From Micrasema longulum (lineage: Eukaryota > Arthropoda > Insecta > Trichoptera > Brachycentridae): a stretch of 64,000 nt of DNA. Position 1 is the first letter of the stretch; each line of letters starts with the position of its first letter. The translations under genes and the position numbers were made by a program. The DNA lies in the NCBI GenBank assembly GCA_022494885.1, contig JAGVSM010000210.1, forward strand, positions 1-64,000. The letters are read 5' to 3'. The notes under the pieces were generated by a model. It was not told where the DNA came from. It ran no database searches and saw only the letters and a list, made by a program, of their open reading frames with translations. Below, in pieces: positions 23,706 to 35,884 of this stretch.

Positions 23706-25319
23706 TAGAAAACACTCATTTTAGACGGTACACAAAAAAAACACGTTTGTGATAATACATATTACCAGTTATTACAATCCATTTTTTTAAAAATTAGCTT
23801 TGAATGTTATTTTTTACTTTATTATTCCTATTTATTTTATTTTTTTAAATTTAAATGAATTTTATTGCTCTTTGTAACTAATATTTATTTTGTATTTAAT
23901 AAACCTACATGGTTTATATTTTGTACCTCTTCAAAAATTTTCAAAATCCTTTTCTCTTTAAAATTTTAAATGTACACATTGTTTATTTTTTTTATTATTT
24001 CTTTATATTTTTATTACCTCAATCGAAGCATGATTTCTTAATAAAATTGCTGTGTTATTCATTATAATTATTTTGTATTTAATATACACTTTGTATTTAG
24101 AATATAAAATATTTATTTTGTACCTCTTAAAAAATGAAGAAAATCCTTATCTTTTTAAAATTATGAATTTTATATGCACACATTATTAAAAATAATAATA
24201 ATATATATCTAAGGATGATCTTTATGTGAAACGGCTGTGTTAAAGTATTTATGTAACATAATACTTTTTTATTTATTTATTTTTCTTTTTCACATTTTAT
24301 TAAATTATTTATATTCTATAAAATATGTATTTCTGTAAGGTAAAAGGCACAGCGTGCCGTGTTTATAAATAAATAAAACAGTAAGACAACATAATGTTAG
24401 AAACATTAAACATAGTATTTTACACTATTTACATAAATTATATTAATAACCATCACTATCAAAGAGATTTCAGTAATATTATTTGATTGCAGTAATTTTA
24501 GATTTGCTATTCGACTTTTTGTTTTTTAGTTCATCAGGCAGTTTACTAATTGGGAGTGGCCAATATTTTCCAGATACTTTTTTCCTATTGATTTATTTCT
24601 TTTCTAATCCCAAGTGAATAAATTAAACATAAAAAATACAAGTCTGAGTGTGCAATAGCACTAGATCCCCAGATAACGTATTTGATAACGTAACTTTATT
24701 TGTTAGCGTTTATTTATTAAAACGTCCCTGTAGGCTTTTACACGTTTTACATTCATAAATACACAGTCAGAAATGTAATTTACAAACCATAAAATGAAAT
24801 AAATATAAAGCAACAATTATATTCATTATATTTGGAATCATTTAAAATCATTGGTTTTATATTAAGCTAAAATAAAATTAAAAGGAGGAAATATAAATAA
24901 ATAAAGAAGAAAAAGAAAAATTAAAACCAATTTTTACATATTAGTAAAAAACATACAGTTGTTTATAAAATACACACATATAAAATAGTGCATTTATTTG
25001 TTATCAATTTTTATGTGGAAAAATAAATATTAAAGATAAAAAAAAAAACTGGTAAAAAATATTTGGTTATATTATCATCTTAACATGGTTAAAAGTAGAA
25101 AAAACCAAAAATATTAAGAAACATAATATGAAATTAAAAGGTATTTCGATAAAATTATTTCGAATTGCTAAAATGTCCTGATATTAAAGAATTTTATTGA
25201 AATTAATATGGTTAATAATGCATCATTGTTCGTGTTTAGTGAAATGATTGATACAGTCTGTTAGTATTATAAAATTGAACCAGGAAATAGAGTTTTTGAC
25301 TTTTTTATATTCTCTCAGC
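23706..25319. other. Very AT-rich stretch with duplicated LINE-tail-like segments
   Basis: Two imperfect direct copies of a ttattttgtatttaat / tttgtacctctt block (about 23885-23980 and 24068-24190). Short tail-like runs (tttataaataaataaaaca near 24360) suggest truncated LINE 3' ends. No coding sequence. Confidence 0.4.
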
Positions 25320-25435
25320 GGTGTTATTCTGAAATGCTCCCGCGGCCGTATAAAACATATTTATCTCACGTATTTTGTAAGTAAATAAAACTATAAGACT
25401 TTTTCTACGGCCGCGAGAGCGTTTGGAATATCACC
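25320..25435. repeat. 116-bp inverted-repeat element with CG-rich arms
   Basis: ggtgttattctgaaatgct and cccgcggccgta pair with the right end tacggccgcgagagcgttt and ggaatatcacc. Similar to the 23568 element in having attctgaa near the arms and a high CpG content. Confidence 0.7.
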
Positions 25436-25461
25436 TCAGGTGAATATCCTGAAATGGAAAA

Positions 25462-25680
25462 TGAATGGAGATAAGTCCGCCTTGTAGTGTAGTTGTTGGC
25501 GCATTCTTCTACCATGCTAGAGGTCTTGTGTTTGATTCTTGGAAGGGTGGACGTGAAATATTAGTATTAATGGTTGTTCCACACTGCTATATTTTATTGT
25601 TTATGGACGGGCACCTGAATCGCGTAAGACTGATCACTTTAGCTTCATGTCACAAAAATGATCAAGGTGCGCTACAATAG
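25462..25680 (+). mobile_element. Near-complete tRNA-headed SINE
   Basis: Best copy in the window. It starts with ggagataagtccgcc, has an A box (gtagttgttggcgc) and B-box-like tgtttgattcttgg. The body (cactgctatattttattg, ggacgggcacctgaat, gtaagactgatcac) is shared, inverted, with 1075-1262 and 62610-62790. Confidence 0.75.
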
Positions 25681-25683
25681 CGA

Positions 25684-26070
25684 CATATCACATTATACAA
25701 ATACCGATAAAAATATATGAAATAGATTTAGAATAATTAATTGTACTTTTATAATGAATATGGATGTTGTAGAAAATTGTTTTCATGCATAAATGTAAAA
25801 AATATTTTTTTTTTAAATACGTTCCCCGAAAAATGCGAAAAATTGGTTGTTGTGACGTCAAGATTTGTAATATTGTTCTAAACGAAGTTGAATGGCCAGA
25901 AACAAATTAACATGAATCGTAACGTATTGGGGGCGTGGCCAATGGAAATACCGTTTTTGCGGGAACTCAAAATTACTAATTTGAAGGTATTTTTATGCTA
26001 CCAATAATAAGCAAAAAAAATAGATTTTTTTACTAGACAGTATTTCAAACACCTTTATTACTTTTTTTTA
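25684..26070 (+). repeat. Family A dispersed repeat, copy 3
   Basis: atatcacattatacaaatac, then gaatatggatgttgtag, tgtgacgtcaagattt, cgtaacgtattgggggcgtg, tttttatgctacc, agtatttcaaacacc. It directly follows the SINE at 25462-25680. Confidence 0.8.
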
Positions 26071-26439
26071 AAGTCGTACTTTTCTATTGGGCTAGTGTAA
26101 TTTTTGACAGTTTTCTTTATTTGCAGACTCAGTGATAAGGTTGACATTTCGTTCTTTTTTGGCATCATTGGTCTCGATAAAAAATTGCTCTAATAAAGAC
26201 ATCTCAATTATTTAGTCCGCTTTCTTTATTTGCGGACTCCAGAGTTTCATTTTGCAAAACTAATGAATTGACTTCTGTCGTCAAAATTCTCATTATTGGA
26301 GGGGATGACAACTTACATTTTGTCCAATATATTTGTTCACTAAGTAGTTAATAGAATGGCTGTTTGAATTCGATAATCGAAAGATTGCTGTTTTCAACTC
26401 GTACTACTAGGTATGTTAGCACAATTAATACAATATTTT
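26071..26439. other. No feature seen
   Basis: Two short direct repeats of the phrase tttatttgc-gactc at 26119 and 26226. No coding sequence. Confidence 0.35.
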
Positions 26440-27146
26440 TATATTTCATTTAATTGTTAGAGATTTCCAAAGGCAATGACATTGTTTTCTTATATTGTAT
26501 ATTGTGATAATTTCTGAGATATTATATAATTTGTTACTAGAAAATTTGCATATATCCTCCCTTTCAACTAGACGCATATTAGCTGATATTGTCACATTAT
26601 ATAATATTGTATATAATGAAATAGATTGTCCATGCTTGGTCAACAAAATAAATTTTAGGATTCCTTTAAGACCACCAAGCTTAGATGAACTTTCCATACT
26701 GAATCATTCCAAACAAATTATGCTCAGTTCTCTCCGTTAGTTCGATTTCACCTAAATGACAATAAATTGAACCATCTTATTGATATATTTAATACTTCGC
26801 CTGCGTTAATTTAATGAAAAATTATGTTAAGTACCATGTAATAAGTTACTAGTAACAATTTTTCTATATTTGTTTATATAGATATGCGTATATGCTTTTA
26901 ATTTCTTTTTTTTTTACTCTTTCAGATATATTGAATAACGCATTGTAACAAGTAAATTACGAACTTTTGAATTACTTCTACCATAACTCCTTAAACATGT
27001 TTTTATCAACTTATTTAAACCTTTGTACTCGTATAACTGCTACCTATTTTTGTTTTTAAACTTTATTATGTATTATTTAAGCAAATTTGCATTGTAAAAG
27101 TCCTATGGGCGTTTAATGTATAAAAAATAAAAATAAAATTAAATGC
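26440..27146 (+). pseudogene. LINE 3' end with reverse transcriptase C-terminal domain
   Basis: The frame 26495-26740 encodes STRRILADIVTLYNIVYNEI, then DCPCLVNKINFRIPLR. This is the well-preserved block '..RR...D...LYK.++G.IDCP.LL..INF.+P.R' of insect Jockey-like non-LTR reverse transcriptases. In that family it lies ~100 residues before the C-terminus. The domain continues across a stop to about 26830 (DIFNTSPALI-like ending). The 3' untranslated part ends in tataaaaaataaaaataaaa at 27119-27138. No upstream catalytic region is present, so this is a 5'-truncated insert. Confidence 0.8.
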
Positions 27147-27194
27147 GAATTATTGAATGATTATTTCGTGACAATATTTTAAGTTTGTAGACAA

Positions 27195-27505
27195 AAGACT
27201 TGATTTCATCCCGTAACACATTGTGTAAAGTAGTCACTTAAACCAGCCAATGACAGGTCATTGGCCCGGTAAATGCCTAGACTTCCATATTTCCTTCTCT
27301 AAAATGTTCTCCGTCCCCGAAGTAATTTATTAATTATTTAGTTATTTGTGTTAAACCCAAAAACAGAAATATATCTACCTAAATTTGTTGCTACAGATTA
27401 TTCCAACATATTCCCTTCTCGAAATATTTTCCTTCTCTGTTACAAGAAATTTAGATAAAAATAACTCCCTTGGGAGGAAATCCACCCTGACTACAAACAT
27501 TTGGA
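27195..27505. mobile_element. Fold-back MITE family copy
   Basis: Both ends are visible: gacaaaagacttgatttcat on the left and ggaggaaatccaccctgact with catttggacata on the right. Core blocks are aaaccagccaatgacaggtc, aaatgcctagacttccatat and aaatgttctccgtc. A ~60-bp insertion of other AT-rich sequence separates the core from the right end. Confidence 0.8.
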
Positions 27506-28321
27506 CATACGTAGTTGAAAAATATTTAGTTTTGAAGATTTTTTTAGACGAAAAGGAAAACTTTATGTCGGAATTACTGTCAAATTATTATTGAATCGAA
27601 CATCACGCTTGTATCCACCATTAATAATGTATGGGCGTAAATGTGGGAAGGACTCAAAATATCTCTCAAACATCTTTTTTCCTTCTACCTTTCATCAGTG
27701 TCCTGTCAAATTACGTATTTTCGTGACGTTGATGTCATTACAAACTTCTTGAAATTGAGATATATAGTATTTTTTGTAACATATAATATTTGGCTAAGTA
27801 AATAAAGTAATACACAGGGTGCTCATTTTATTTTACTTGTCGGATTTGGCTGGTTGTGAGGTGTGAACTTCCTACCCCAGTTGAAGTTATAACCACGCCC
27901 TGTCGTCTCCTTATAGGCTGCTTTTCTTTGTTCTTCATGTCCCTATGACGGGAATAAAGTGTGTAATATAGTTGACATACTGCAGGACGTTGCTCTTATG
28001 CAGACGGATGTTTTATGTATAATACTGTTAACCTTGCAGAACATAATGTATTGTATACTATAGAGGACGCTAAGTTTCTTATTGCAGTTGTTGCTCTATA
28101 TTTCAGGTGAAATTATTGTACGTCTGTGTGTCATCGAAAAAACTATGACCGCAACATACTCGAGATTGATTTTTACATTTTCACGGTATATTGGACTAAG
28201 TGACTACGTGACTAAGAATATAATCAGAACCCAGGACTAGTGTGTTCAACCCAATGGGTACTCTAAGGTGAAAATCCCGAAAAAGGGTGGAGTGAAACCA
28301 CTAGACTACAAGATGAACTTA
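27506..28321. other. No feature seen
   Basis: No coding, SINE or MITE signal that I can support. Confidence 0.35.
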
Positions 28322-28466
28322 CCTTGCGTGGAGATAAGTACGCTTTATTGTGTTGTGGATGGCACATTTGTCTACCATGCTTGAGATCTTAGGTTCGATT
28401 CCTGGCAGAAATTAAATGAAATTTTAAAAGAGGTTCTACACTGCAATATTCTGCAGTTCCTTCTTA
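28322..28466 (+). mobile_element. tRNA-headed SINE ending at a mariner border
   Basis: Begins gagataagtacgct, carries a B box ggttcgattcctgg, then the body word ctacactgcaatattctgca. It stops exactly where the left terminal repeat of the transposon at 28467 begins. No SINE remainder is recognisable on the far side (29711 onward), so it may have been truncated before the insertion. Confidence 0.65.
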
Positions 28467-29710
28467 AGGGTTTTTCAATAAGAGCGGGTAGACATTGAAA
28501 TTAAATAAAACAAGTTATGTGTAAGGTATTAACAAAAAAAAAATATTTGAAAGGCCCATATGTGCCATTAAGTGTGAAATTTGAGATCATCCTTAAATGC
28601 CCGCCTCGGCTTCTTACGGTGACACGGATCCGAGTGGTCCAATTTTCAATGACTCTTCTCTCCGTAGATCCGGCTGAATTTGAGCGATGGCTTGTGTTAT
28701 GTTCACCTTTAAAGCATCGGTCGATTGTGGTTTATTTGCATAGATCTGTGACTTCAAGAAATTCCACAAGAAAAAGTCTAGCAAGGTCAAATCGAATGAC
28801 TTTGGTGGCCAATTTAAATCACCCCTGCGTGAAATAACCTTACTCTCAAATTGTTCATGCAGAATGTCAATCGTGGCGTCCTTTGTGTGCCACATGTCGT
28901 TTAGGTGTACATGGTTCAATTTGGGCCATAAAAAATTGGTTACCATCGTTCTGTAGCGCTCGCCGTAGACGGTGACCGCCTCACCAACGTCGTTTTCGAA
29001 AAAGTACGGACCAATGCCGCCGCCACCGCCGGCCTGAAATTAACACCAAATGGTAACTTTTTGAGGATGAATTATTACCTGGTAAACCTTGCGTGGGTTA
29101 ATGATGTCCCATATACGGCTATTTTGCTTGTTAACATTTTAATGATTTTTCGGCAAAAATTGGGGTCGTCTTCCAAACGATTTAAAGCCCAGTCAGCGAA
29201 CAAACGGCGTTATCTATGATTATGAACTTTGAGTTCCTGGGTCAATTAGATCTAATACGGGAGTAAACTTAAGTCTCGACGCAATATTCGCCAAATTGAA
29301 GTCTGCGAAAGGCCAAGTTCTTGTGTACGGCGAAGAATCGACTGCTTTGGGTTCTGCTGTACACTTTCACGGATAGCAGTGATGTTTTCGGCTGATCTTG
29401 CATCTTTTAAACGTATGGGTGTTAACTGATTGATTACTGAACCGGTCGTCTTAAATTTGCCCACCAAACGTTGAAGAGTTGATTGTGAAGGGCCACCACG
29501 TCTACTTTAAAATGGGCGCAACGTTTGCACTAATGAACACTCATTTTGTTAATAAAATTTTACTATTTGAACGTGCTGTTCAATTGTTTTACTTGCCATG
29601 CCAATTTGACATAAGTAATTAAATAATTTAAAAAAATTTCGACATATGTCATCAAAATAAAATGGCCGCAACGAGCCGTCAAAATCTACCCGCGCTAATT
29701 CAAAAACCCT
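28467..29710 (-). mobile_element. Tc1/mariner-superfamily transposon, ~1.24 kb, decayed
   Basis: 25-bp terminal inverted repeats (28467-28491 and 29686-29710) match at all but about four positions. The outer part is agggttttt and the inner part gcgggtag. The left flank is TA and the right flank AA, consistent with a TA target with one changed base. The minus strand between the ends encodes the transposase relic described separately. Confidence 0.85.
28555..29599 (-). pseudogene. Mariner-type transposase pseudogene
   Basis: N-terminal part: ATG at 29599, then a helix-turn-helix block with RRTQELGLSQTSIWRILRRD (frame 29252-29467). C-terminal part in frame 28614-28946: TNFLWPKLNHVHLNDMW, NWPPKSFDLTLLDFFLW and YANKPQSTDAL. 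These match the family's '..LPPRSCDLTPLDYFLWG..K..VY' region. Between DMW and the following residues the family normally has an QQDGA-type motif holding the second catalytic aspartate. Here that stretch is deleted (DMWHTKDATI). Several stops and frame breaks separate the halves, so the enzyme cannot be active. The gene fills the space between the two terminal repeats. Confidence 0.85.
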
Positions 29711-30057
29711 AAATATGACAAAAATTATCGAGTTAAGCAGAAATTCCAGTACCAATGCAGTGCTCTAAGCACCATTGTGTGTTAGTAAGGAAATGATGAT
29801 GATTATTGTAATAAAACACGATTGATATTAGAATCCATAAATCTGAAATAACCAGTGACCAGTTTTGTTTTTTAAATATTTTTTAAAATATATATTATTA
29901 TATGTATTTAAAAAAAGGGAATAACCCGCTAAGCTTATTTTTTTTAAACTTGTCCGCATGTAGAAAAAAGAGGATTTGGAAGGAAGTTTTGCAAAATACT
30001 CTACATCACCCAGACCAATAAGGAAAAACATATTTTTTTGATTTCTTTCTTGCAACT
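29711..30057. other. No feature seen
   Basis: AT-rich, no domain in the 75-residue minus-strand frame at 29828-30055. Confidence 0.35.
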
Positions 30058-30145
30058 GGCGAGAATCGAACCGGCGACACCAGTTTCGCAGTAGGCCTTC
30101 TAACCAACTGCGTTACAGTGCCTGTCGCGACGAGAATAAATGTCC
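30058..30145 (-). mobile_element. tRNA-like SINE head
   Basis: On the minus strand: A box region gcagttggttagaagg and B box ggttcgattctcgcc, separated by ~35 bases. The two ends do not pair as an acceptor stem. A different head type from the 25462 family. Confidence 0.5.
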
Positions 30146-30189
30146 TTCAGATAAATAATTTAATTTAATTACTGTTACTAGAGAGAACG

Positions 30190-30435
30190 GCTAAAAATAG
30201 TTAGGGTGCGATTGCTGATGGATGCACAAATAGAGAAAGACCGAGAAGAACATGGCATGACCAAATTCAACTAGCACTTTAATCTGGACATGTTAAAAAT
30301 TTAAATAATCAGCGCGCGTGCATGAGAAGATGCATGAATGTAGAGGAAGCGGAGCTGTATGCAAAGACAGAGTGTTATGGCGTTCTATCCTCTCTGTCTA
30401 CCCTTATGGGGAAACGTCGTGATAGTTTTATTTTT
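30190..30435 (+). pseudogene. RTE-like LINE C-terminal fragment
   Basis: Plus-strand codons from ~30220 read RPRRTWHDQIQLAL in one frame and, after a break, MRRCMNVEEAE. A 'C-K-D-R-x-x-W-R' type stretch in a shifted frame then runs to a 'YP.GKR' ending (30322-30415). This order ('RP..TW.DQ+......RMDV.EA...C.DR..W...+..YP.GKR') is that of the extreme C-terminus of insect endonuclease/reverse transcriptases. It is badly frameshifted. Confidence 0.6.
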
Positions 30436-31612
30436 TCAATTACTATTATAATATACACCGTGGTCCAGGGCCAAACCGCAAAACTTCAGAGAAACATTTC
30501 TCATTTAATTTTTTTTTTTCAATACTATATTTAACAATAAAAATTAAAAAATTGCAGAAATTTTAAAATGGGGTCAACCCTCCATGTCTCGGACTAGTAT
30601 CTCTCTTCCACGAACCCCTTCCCCTCCCCTACCCATTTGCTTCCCTAGTCCGCGTCTGTGACGCGATTATGAACGCTATCTTCATCTGTACATATCGAGA
30701 CGGTAGACATAATTTCTGTACTATTTACCTCGGTATGTTCTACCAATTTGTCATCTCGACGTCATATGATTGAGTCCAACCAATAAATGTCCCCGAAAAT
30801 TAAGTCCGCGTTCCTTACTTCATTAAAATTTGAAGTAGTTCTCATTTATACTATTTTTAATTGGCTTCTGTGATAAAACGTGGCCACTTCAAAGCGTTTG
30901 TAAACTCCAATAAATCCCAACTCAAGTGAAAAACGCTCGCTTGAACACGATTTTTATATGGCTTTCGACAATTGCCAAGACGGTATGCTTAACGATCGTC
31001 TGTATTTATCTACCGAGCGATTACAAAGTCGTACACTCAAAAAAATATTAAAACATGTGGGAAAAATATGATGAGTATCTTGTACGTCTCTATCAGGTCA
31101 CCCTTTTCTCGCCGTTCCTGCGGCGTTGTGAGAACGAGAGTTTCTAGTCGTTCCACATATGGAAACCGTTTTAGGCTCGGCAACAACTTGGTAGCTCGTC
31201 TTTAGGCTCTTTCCAATAAGATGATACCCTTAACAAAATAGGAATTCCATATCTGAAACCCGTATTTGAGAGTATGTCTGATGTTATTGTATTTTGCTTT
31301 ATATTTAAATATTTATGAAGGTTTGGAGACTTTTAAACTCAGCTTGTAAATTTTTCGTGTTTGTAAAAATAACAACATAAAGTAATCTAATTTTACAAAT
31401 AATTTATGTTCGTTTTACGTTCCCTTGTGTGACTTCCAAAATATTTAAGTGAGTTAAAGAATTCCATCTGTTAAGTATTTCATAATGTATCTACGTCCAT
31501 GTATGAGCACTAAGCCTACGCATGACTTGATATCATAAAATACGAACATCACAAAATTTACGTTTAATGGCTGTATCACACGGATCAGAAAACCGGCCAG
31601 ATTTTGACTGAA
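30436..31612. other. No gene seen
   Basis: The segment at 30590-30680 is pyrimidine-rich and relatively GC-rich (cccttcccctcccctaccc). The remainder is AT-rich with no domain. Confidence 0.35.
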
Positions 31613-32003
31613 AAATATCACATACTACGAATACCGATAAAAATATGTGAAATGGATTTGAAATAATTAATTGTTTATTTGAAATCAATATGGATATTGT
31701 GGAGAAAAGTTTTCATATATAAATGTTAAATAAAATAATAATAAAAAACGTTGCTAGAAAAACGCAACATGCTTGGCCTTGGAAGTTGTGACGTCAAGAT
31801 TTGTGACGATGTTTTTAATAAATTTGAATGAGTAGGAACAGATAAACATAAATCGTAACGTATTAGGGTCGTGGCCAATGGAATGACTGTTTTTGCGGGA
31901 ATTCAAAATTACAAATTTAAAAATATTTTTTATGCTACTGATAATTAGCCAAAATAATTTTTTTTTACAGGACAGTATTTCAAAAACCTTTATTACTTTA
32001 AAA
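31613..32003 (+). repeat. Family A dispersed repeat, copy 4
   Basis: Best-preserved copy: aaatatcacatactacgaat, atcaatatggatattgtgg, ttgtgacgtcaagatttgtg, aatcgtaacgtattagggtc, gtggccaatggaatgactg, tttttatgctactgata, acagtatttcaaaaacc. Confidence 0.85.
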
Positions 32004-33859
32004 ATGTAGAAAAAGGGATATTTCGCTCTTCTAATATTTCCTTGGTTTTTGAAATATATCGATTTTGTGTTCTCATCTTCTTAAATATGTTCATTAACAT
32101 TTTGCGGTGTATTTCATCGACTACCTTAAATAACAAAAAACACAATTATATGTTTATTTTATAACATTGATGATATTACAATGTAGTAAAATATTACTCA
32201 ATCGTCTTGACCATAGCTCAGAACCGTGCTGTACAACATATTTTGTTAATAAAAATAGAAATGCCAATTATAAAACACATCTCAGAAAATATTTAACATG
32301 CATTAATGGGAATAGAGCCTGAGATTTGTTGCGCGTTCACTGCCGAATGTACTCCCAAGACCGGCAAATATTAATTGTGAGATTTATTTTTAACAATTTA
32401 TAGAATAATTCTGTTGGCACTAATGTCTAACACTTATACAATATCCACCATAATAAACATTTACATTCTTAATATTAAAATAGTATTACGAGAACTATTT
32501 CATTTTTTTCAACTGGCGTTATAGAAAAATCCATTTGACAAATTGTTTAGCGGAAAGATAAAATAATTATTGCAATAAAACCAATAACAGTAAGTTGACT
32601 CACGGAAGCTGAGCGACAATTGACTGATAAAATGCAAATGTGGAGTGGAGTTATGCGCAGTAAAAACATAATTTCGCCAAAAACGAGACATTCTTACGTG
32701 AACTAGAGTTGTTGATGTACGCATATGTATATTGCCATGAAAATGTGAAAGATTTGTTTATGATACTTAAATACTAGGTACGTCTATAAATGTGATGTTT
32801 GTTAAGTTAATTCAAATATATTTATGTGACAAAAAAATATTTTTTTTGTTTAACATCCTTTAAAATAAACAAAACACAACCTACAAATTTTAAAAACAGC
32901 ACCTACAACACTTTTTCAAATAAATCTGACACGCTATAAATTTTTTGTAAAAATCTATCCGATTTCAGACTACAAAGATATTTTATTCTCTAGCTCAGAA
33001 TCTGCGCGTTCGTACAAAAAGTAATGTAAGCATAAATGTACATTTATTGCGCATGCCCACAGACAAATTTTGAAACGGAAAGTTGTACCGTGTAACATCA
33101 AATGAAAATATGCCAAATTAGCTATAAAATTTAACTTTTAGATTTTAAAACTTTTTTTTTTCAGTTTTCTGATCCATATAAAACGGCAAAGAGCTTGCAT
33201 GTTGCTTTTCTAAGTTATGAAAAACAGGAAGTATAAAATATTCGTGTAGGTAGCCTGTGAACACGCCCCACGAAACTTAAACACAGTTTAGGTAAACAGG
33301 CTCCATTCAATTATAAATACAGTTGGAAAGAAACTTTTAGTTAAAAATAAGCAGTCATATTACCACTTTACCACAGAGGAAAAGAAATTTTGTTTTATGA
33401 ATGAATTTTATTAAATGAACATGATATATAAATTTATCCTTCATTAAAGCCATTTTAGGCTCAAAATGGGACTGAATATCAATTATATTATGGTTTACAG
33501 TGTGAGTCAAGAAATAAAAGAAATTCATAAAAAATATATATATATATTTTGTCATAATTTAACAATAATACCTTATAAATGTAAAAAAACTAGAAATCGT
33601 AGGTAAAAAAGAAAAACCGGCCAACGGCAAAAAGCCAGTTTTGCTTAAATTGAATTTTAAAAATTGATTGTTAATGAAAAATCAAGTTTTTTTTTTAAAA
33701 CACTTATTGTTTATTATTTATAAAACAAACAATTTGTCAAAAAATAATAATAATAAAGACCGAAAGCGTTGGGCAAAACTTTCGTAAATTGGAAAAACTA
33801 GTGATAAAATTGGAAAAATAATAAATAAAAATTAATTGGTTAATTTGTTGGTTAATACT
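32004..33859. other. No gene seen
   Basis: AT-rich. A weak inverted pair, ggatcagaaaac at 31582 and gttttctgatcc at 33164, might mark the ends of a ~1.6-kb non-autonomous element enclosing the family A copy, but support is thin. Confidence 0.3.
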
Positions 33860-34240
33860 AAATACAAAAAAGATAAGTTTTCCAACTCAGGAACTTACCC
33901 TCTTAATTGCAATGACTGTAAAAATACATGCTACGTAGGCCAAACGGATAGAACTTTTAAAACACATGGTATAAAAATAAAGATAATTCAAATTTTACCA
34001 ATAATTTAATAGAAAATAAACATTCCTTTGATTTACAAAATAATGTAAAAATGATTCATATTGCACCTAAAGGTTATAAACTTGACAAACAGCTTGGCGA
34101 GCATTTAAATATGTTATTCACAGTTTCTATGTTAGTCAAAATGCTTAAATATCAAGCAGTTAAGAATGCAGAAAGTATTAAAGTGTGCCTGTTTCTTGGA
34201 AAGCTTGCATGATGGGGAACACAATATCTTTTTTGAATTA
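33860..34240 (+). pseudogene. Penelope-like element GIY-YIG endonuclease relic
   Basis: From 33872 the plus strand reads DKFSNSGTYPLNCNDC, then TCYVGQTDRTFKT. This is the start of a GIY-YIG nuclease domain: GTY stands for GIY, YVG for YIG, followed by the conserved Q-T-x-R-x-F. After a frame break, HSFDLQNNVKMIHIAPKGYK and LGEHLNM preserve the later '..H.....+.IL.I..K...L...E' part with the catalytic-type glutamate. The domain is the C-terminal endonuclease of Penelope-like retroelements, which cuts target DNA. The reverse transcriptase part is missing and the frame is broken. Confidence 0.8.
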
Positions 34241-35444
34241 GGGAGAAAAAATACTATCAGAATCACATATTTTTTATTCTGAGACAAAAAAGGTTTTTTT
34301 GTTGCGCTGTGTTTATTTGATATTTATTTATAAACCCTTACGGATTACATTCATTTTCCTTTTTTAAATTCATATTATATTGTCAGTGATAATATTTTTA
34401 ACATCTTTTGTCAAGGTTGTCTTAGTTTTTTTTTTAGTTTTGAGTTTATCCCGGGTTTATCGTCATATTTTACATAAACAAACTGTTTTTTTGCATTTTG
34501 TATAAATATTCAAAATATTTATTATCTTGTACAATTTGTATTCATGACTTAACTTGTTTTATTTTAAGATAATTCCTAATTTCCATGTACGAGCAAACTA
34601 CATTTTTAAGTTTTTTTAGTGCAATCTATATTTTTTAAACTATGAAAATACGGCGTATTTTTAGCCTTGACTGAGCAATGCTGGTGGATGGTAGTTCAGA
34701 CCTTGTTTTGGTAGTTATCTTGTTTTTCAATTCTTTTATTTATTTTTTTAGAGGATTTTCTATCTAGACAATTTTGTTTGATTTTTAAACCCACGACGGT
34801 TATTTTCTTGTTCTTCTTTTTACTAGGTCATAATGTAAACTTTGTAAATTAAACATTGTTTGAACGTTAATGATTCTAATTTTAGTGATTATATATTTAA
34901 AAATTTGTTTTAAAAAGCACCTACACTAATAATTCAATTTTTGGGCAATTCTCGACAAATTTTACATTTTCTCTCTTGACTTTATTGAATTAAAATAAAA
35001 TGTTATATTTTGAGTGTGTTTATTTTAATCTCCAAGATTTTTTGTGTATTTTATAAGTTTTTAAAAATTAAAAGCTATTTGTCTGTCTTTTTTTTCCATT
35101 ACATGCAATTTTCATTAGCAAACCAAAAAATTCATTACGGTATTTTTCCCAAAAGTAATAATGAAAAACCGTATTCTAGACTCTTTTTCCAAAGAAAATT
35201 GACACCCTTATTTGAAGGAAAAACTTTCGCGTCGCAAAACTGTCAAAGCTGTCTTCAGAAGGAATGTTATCACGACTAATACACTTCCAATTCGCTTTTA
35301 ACTTAGAATTTATATTAAATCCTGATATCACTTAATTGTTAGGAAATTCTTTTCTCCCTTCTCAAACAATACAGTGCCTCAAATTCTTCAATAATTATTT
35401 TCTTTTCATTAAAATACCGCGTTTGAATTTTAGGGTAAGATCGC
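34241..35444. other. No gene seen
   Basis: AT-rich. The open frame at 35010-35279 has a hydrophobic start and a cysteine-bearing end (CQSCLQKEC), but no domain that I recognise. Confidence 0.35.
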
Positions 35445-35700
35445 ACATAACAACAATCTCCAAACTAAGGCCCGCGGGCCAACAGCGGCCCGCAAGCACC
35501 ACCAATTATATTCGGTATCAAAGTAAGTAAACGGACTCAAATTTTAGTAGGGTCACTCATAAAATGCCGTGCAATACCGCAGATGCATTCCATCAGCAAC
35601 ATTACCAATAGTCTTACTCCCTAGCGTGGTCTCTTTGGCCCCGCGAGCCCCGGGCAATGTGGCTACTGGCATTAACATTAGTGTTTTATCATCTAATGAG
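35445..35700. mobile_element. GC-rich repeat fragments (hAT-like end and dispersed block)
   Basis: The block aggcccgcgggcc ... gcggcccgcaag at 35467-35497 resembles the inner terminal sequence of many hAT-type non-autonomous elements ('caaactgcggcccgcgggcc'). Immediately right (35565-35690) lies the inverted counterpart of 7540-7635 (ttactccctagcgtggtctc, ttaacattagtg). Confidence 0.45.
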
Positions 35701-35884
35701 GTAGTTCAGTGTTAAGGAAAATTGAATATAAAAAAAATTCTTACACGGGTTGAAAATTAGAGTATTAAATTGTAAGGCGAAGTTTCTCGAATACGTCCAA
35801 AAAAAATAATAAAAATCAACTGCTTTGAACTACGTCACAAGTTCTTAAAAATTAACCAATGATTACAATATTTGAGTTTGTCAA
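35701..35884. other. No feature seen
   Basis: Short AT-rich spacer. Confidence 0.3.

Noticed and set aside
31576..33175. Possible 1.6-kb element bounded by ggatcagaaaac / gttttctgatcc
   Set aside because: Only a 12-bp exact match plus scattered identity, with no target duplication; could be chance.
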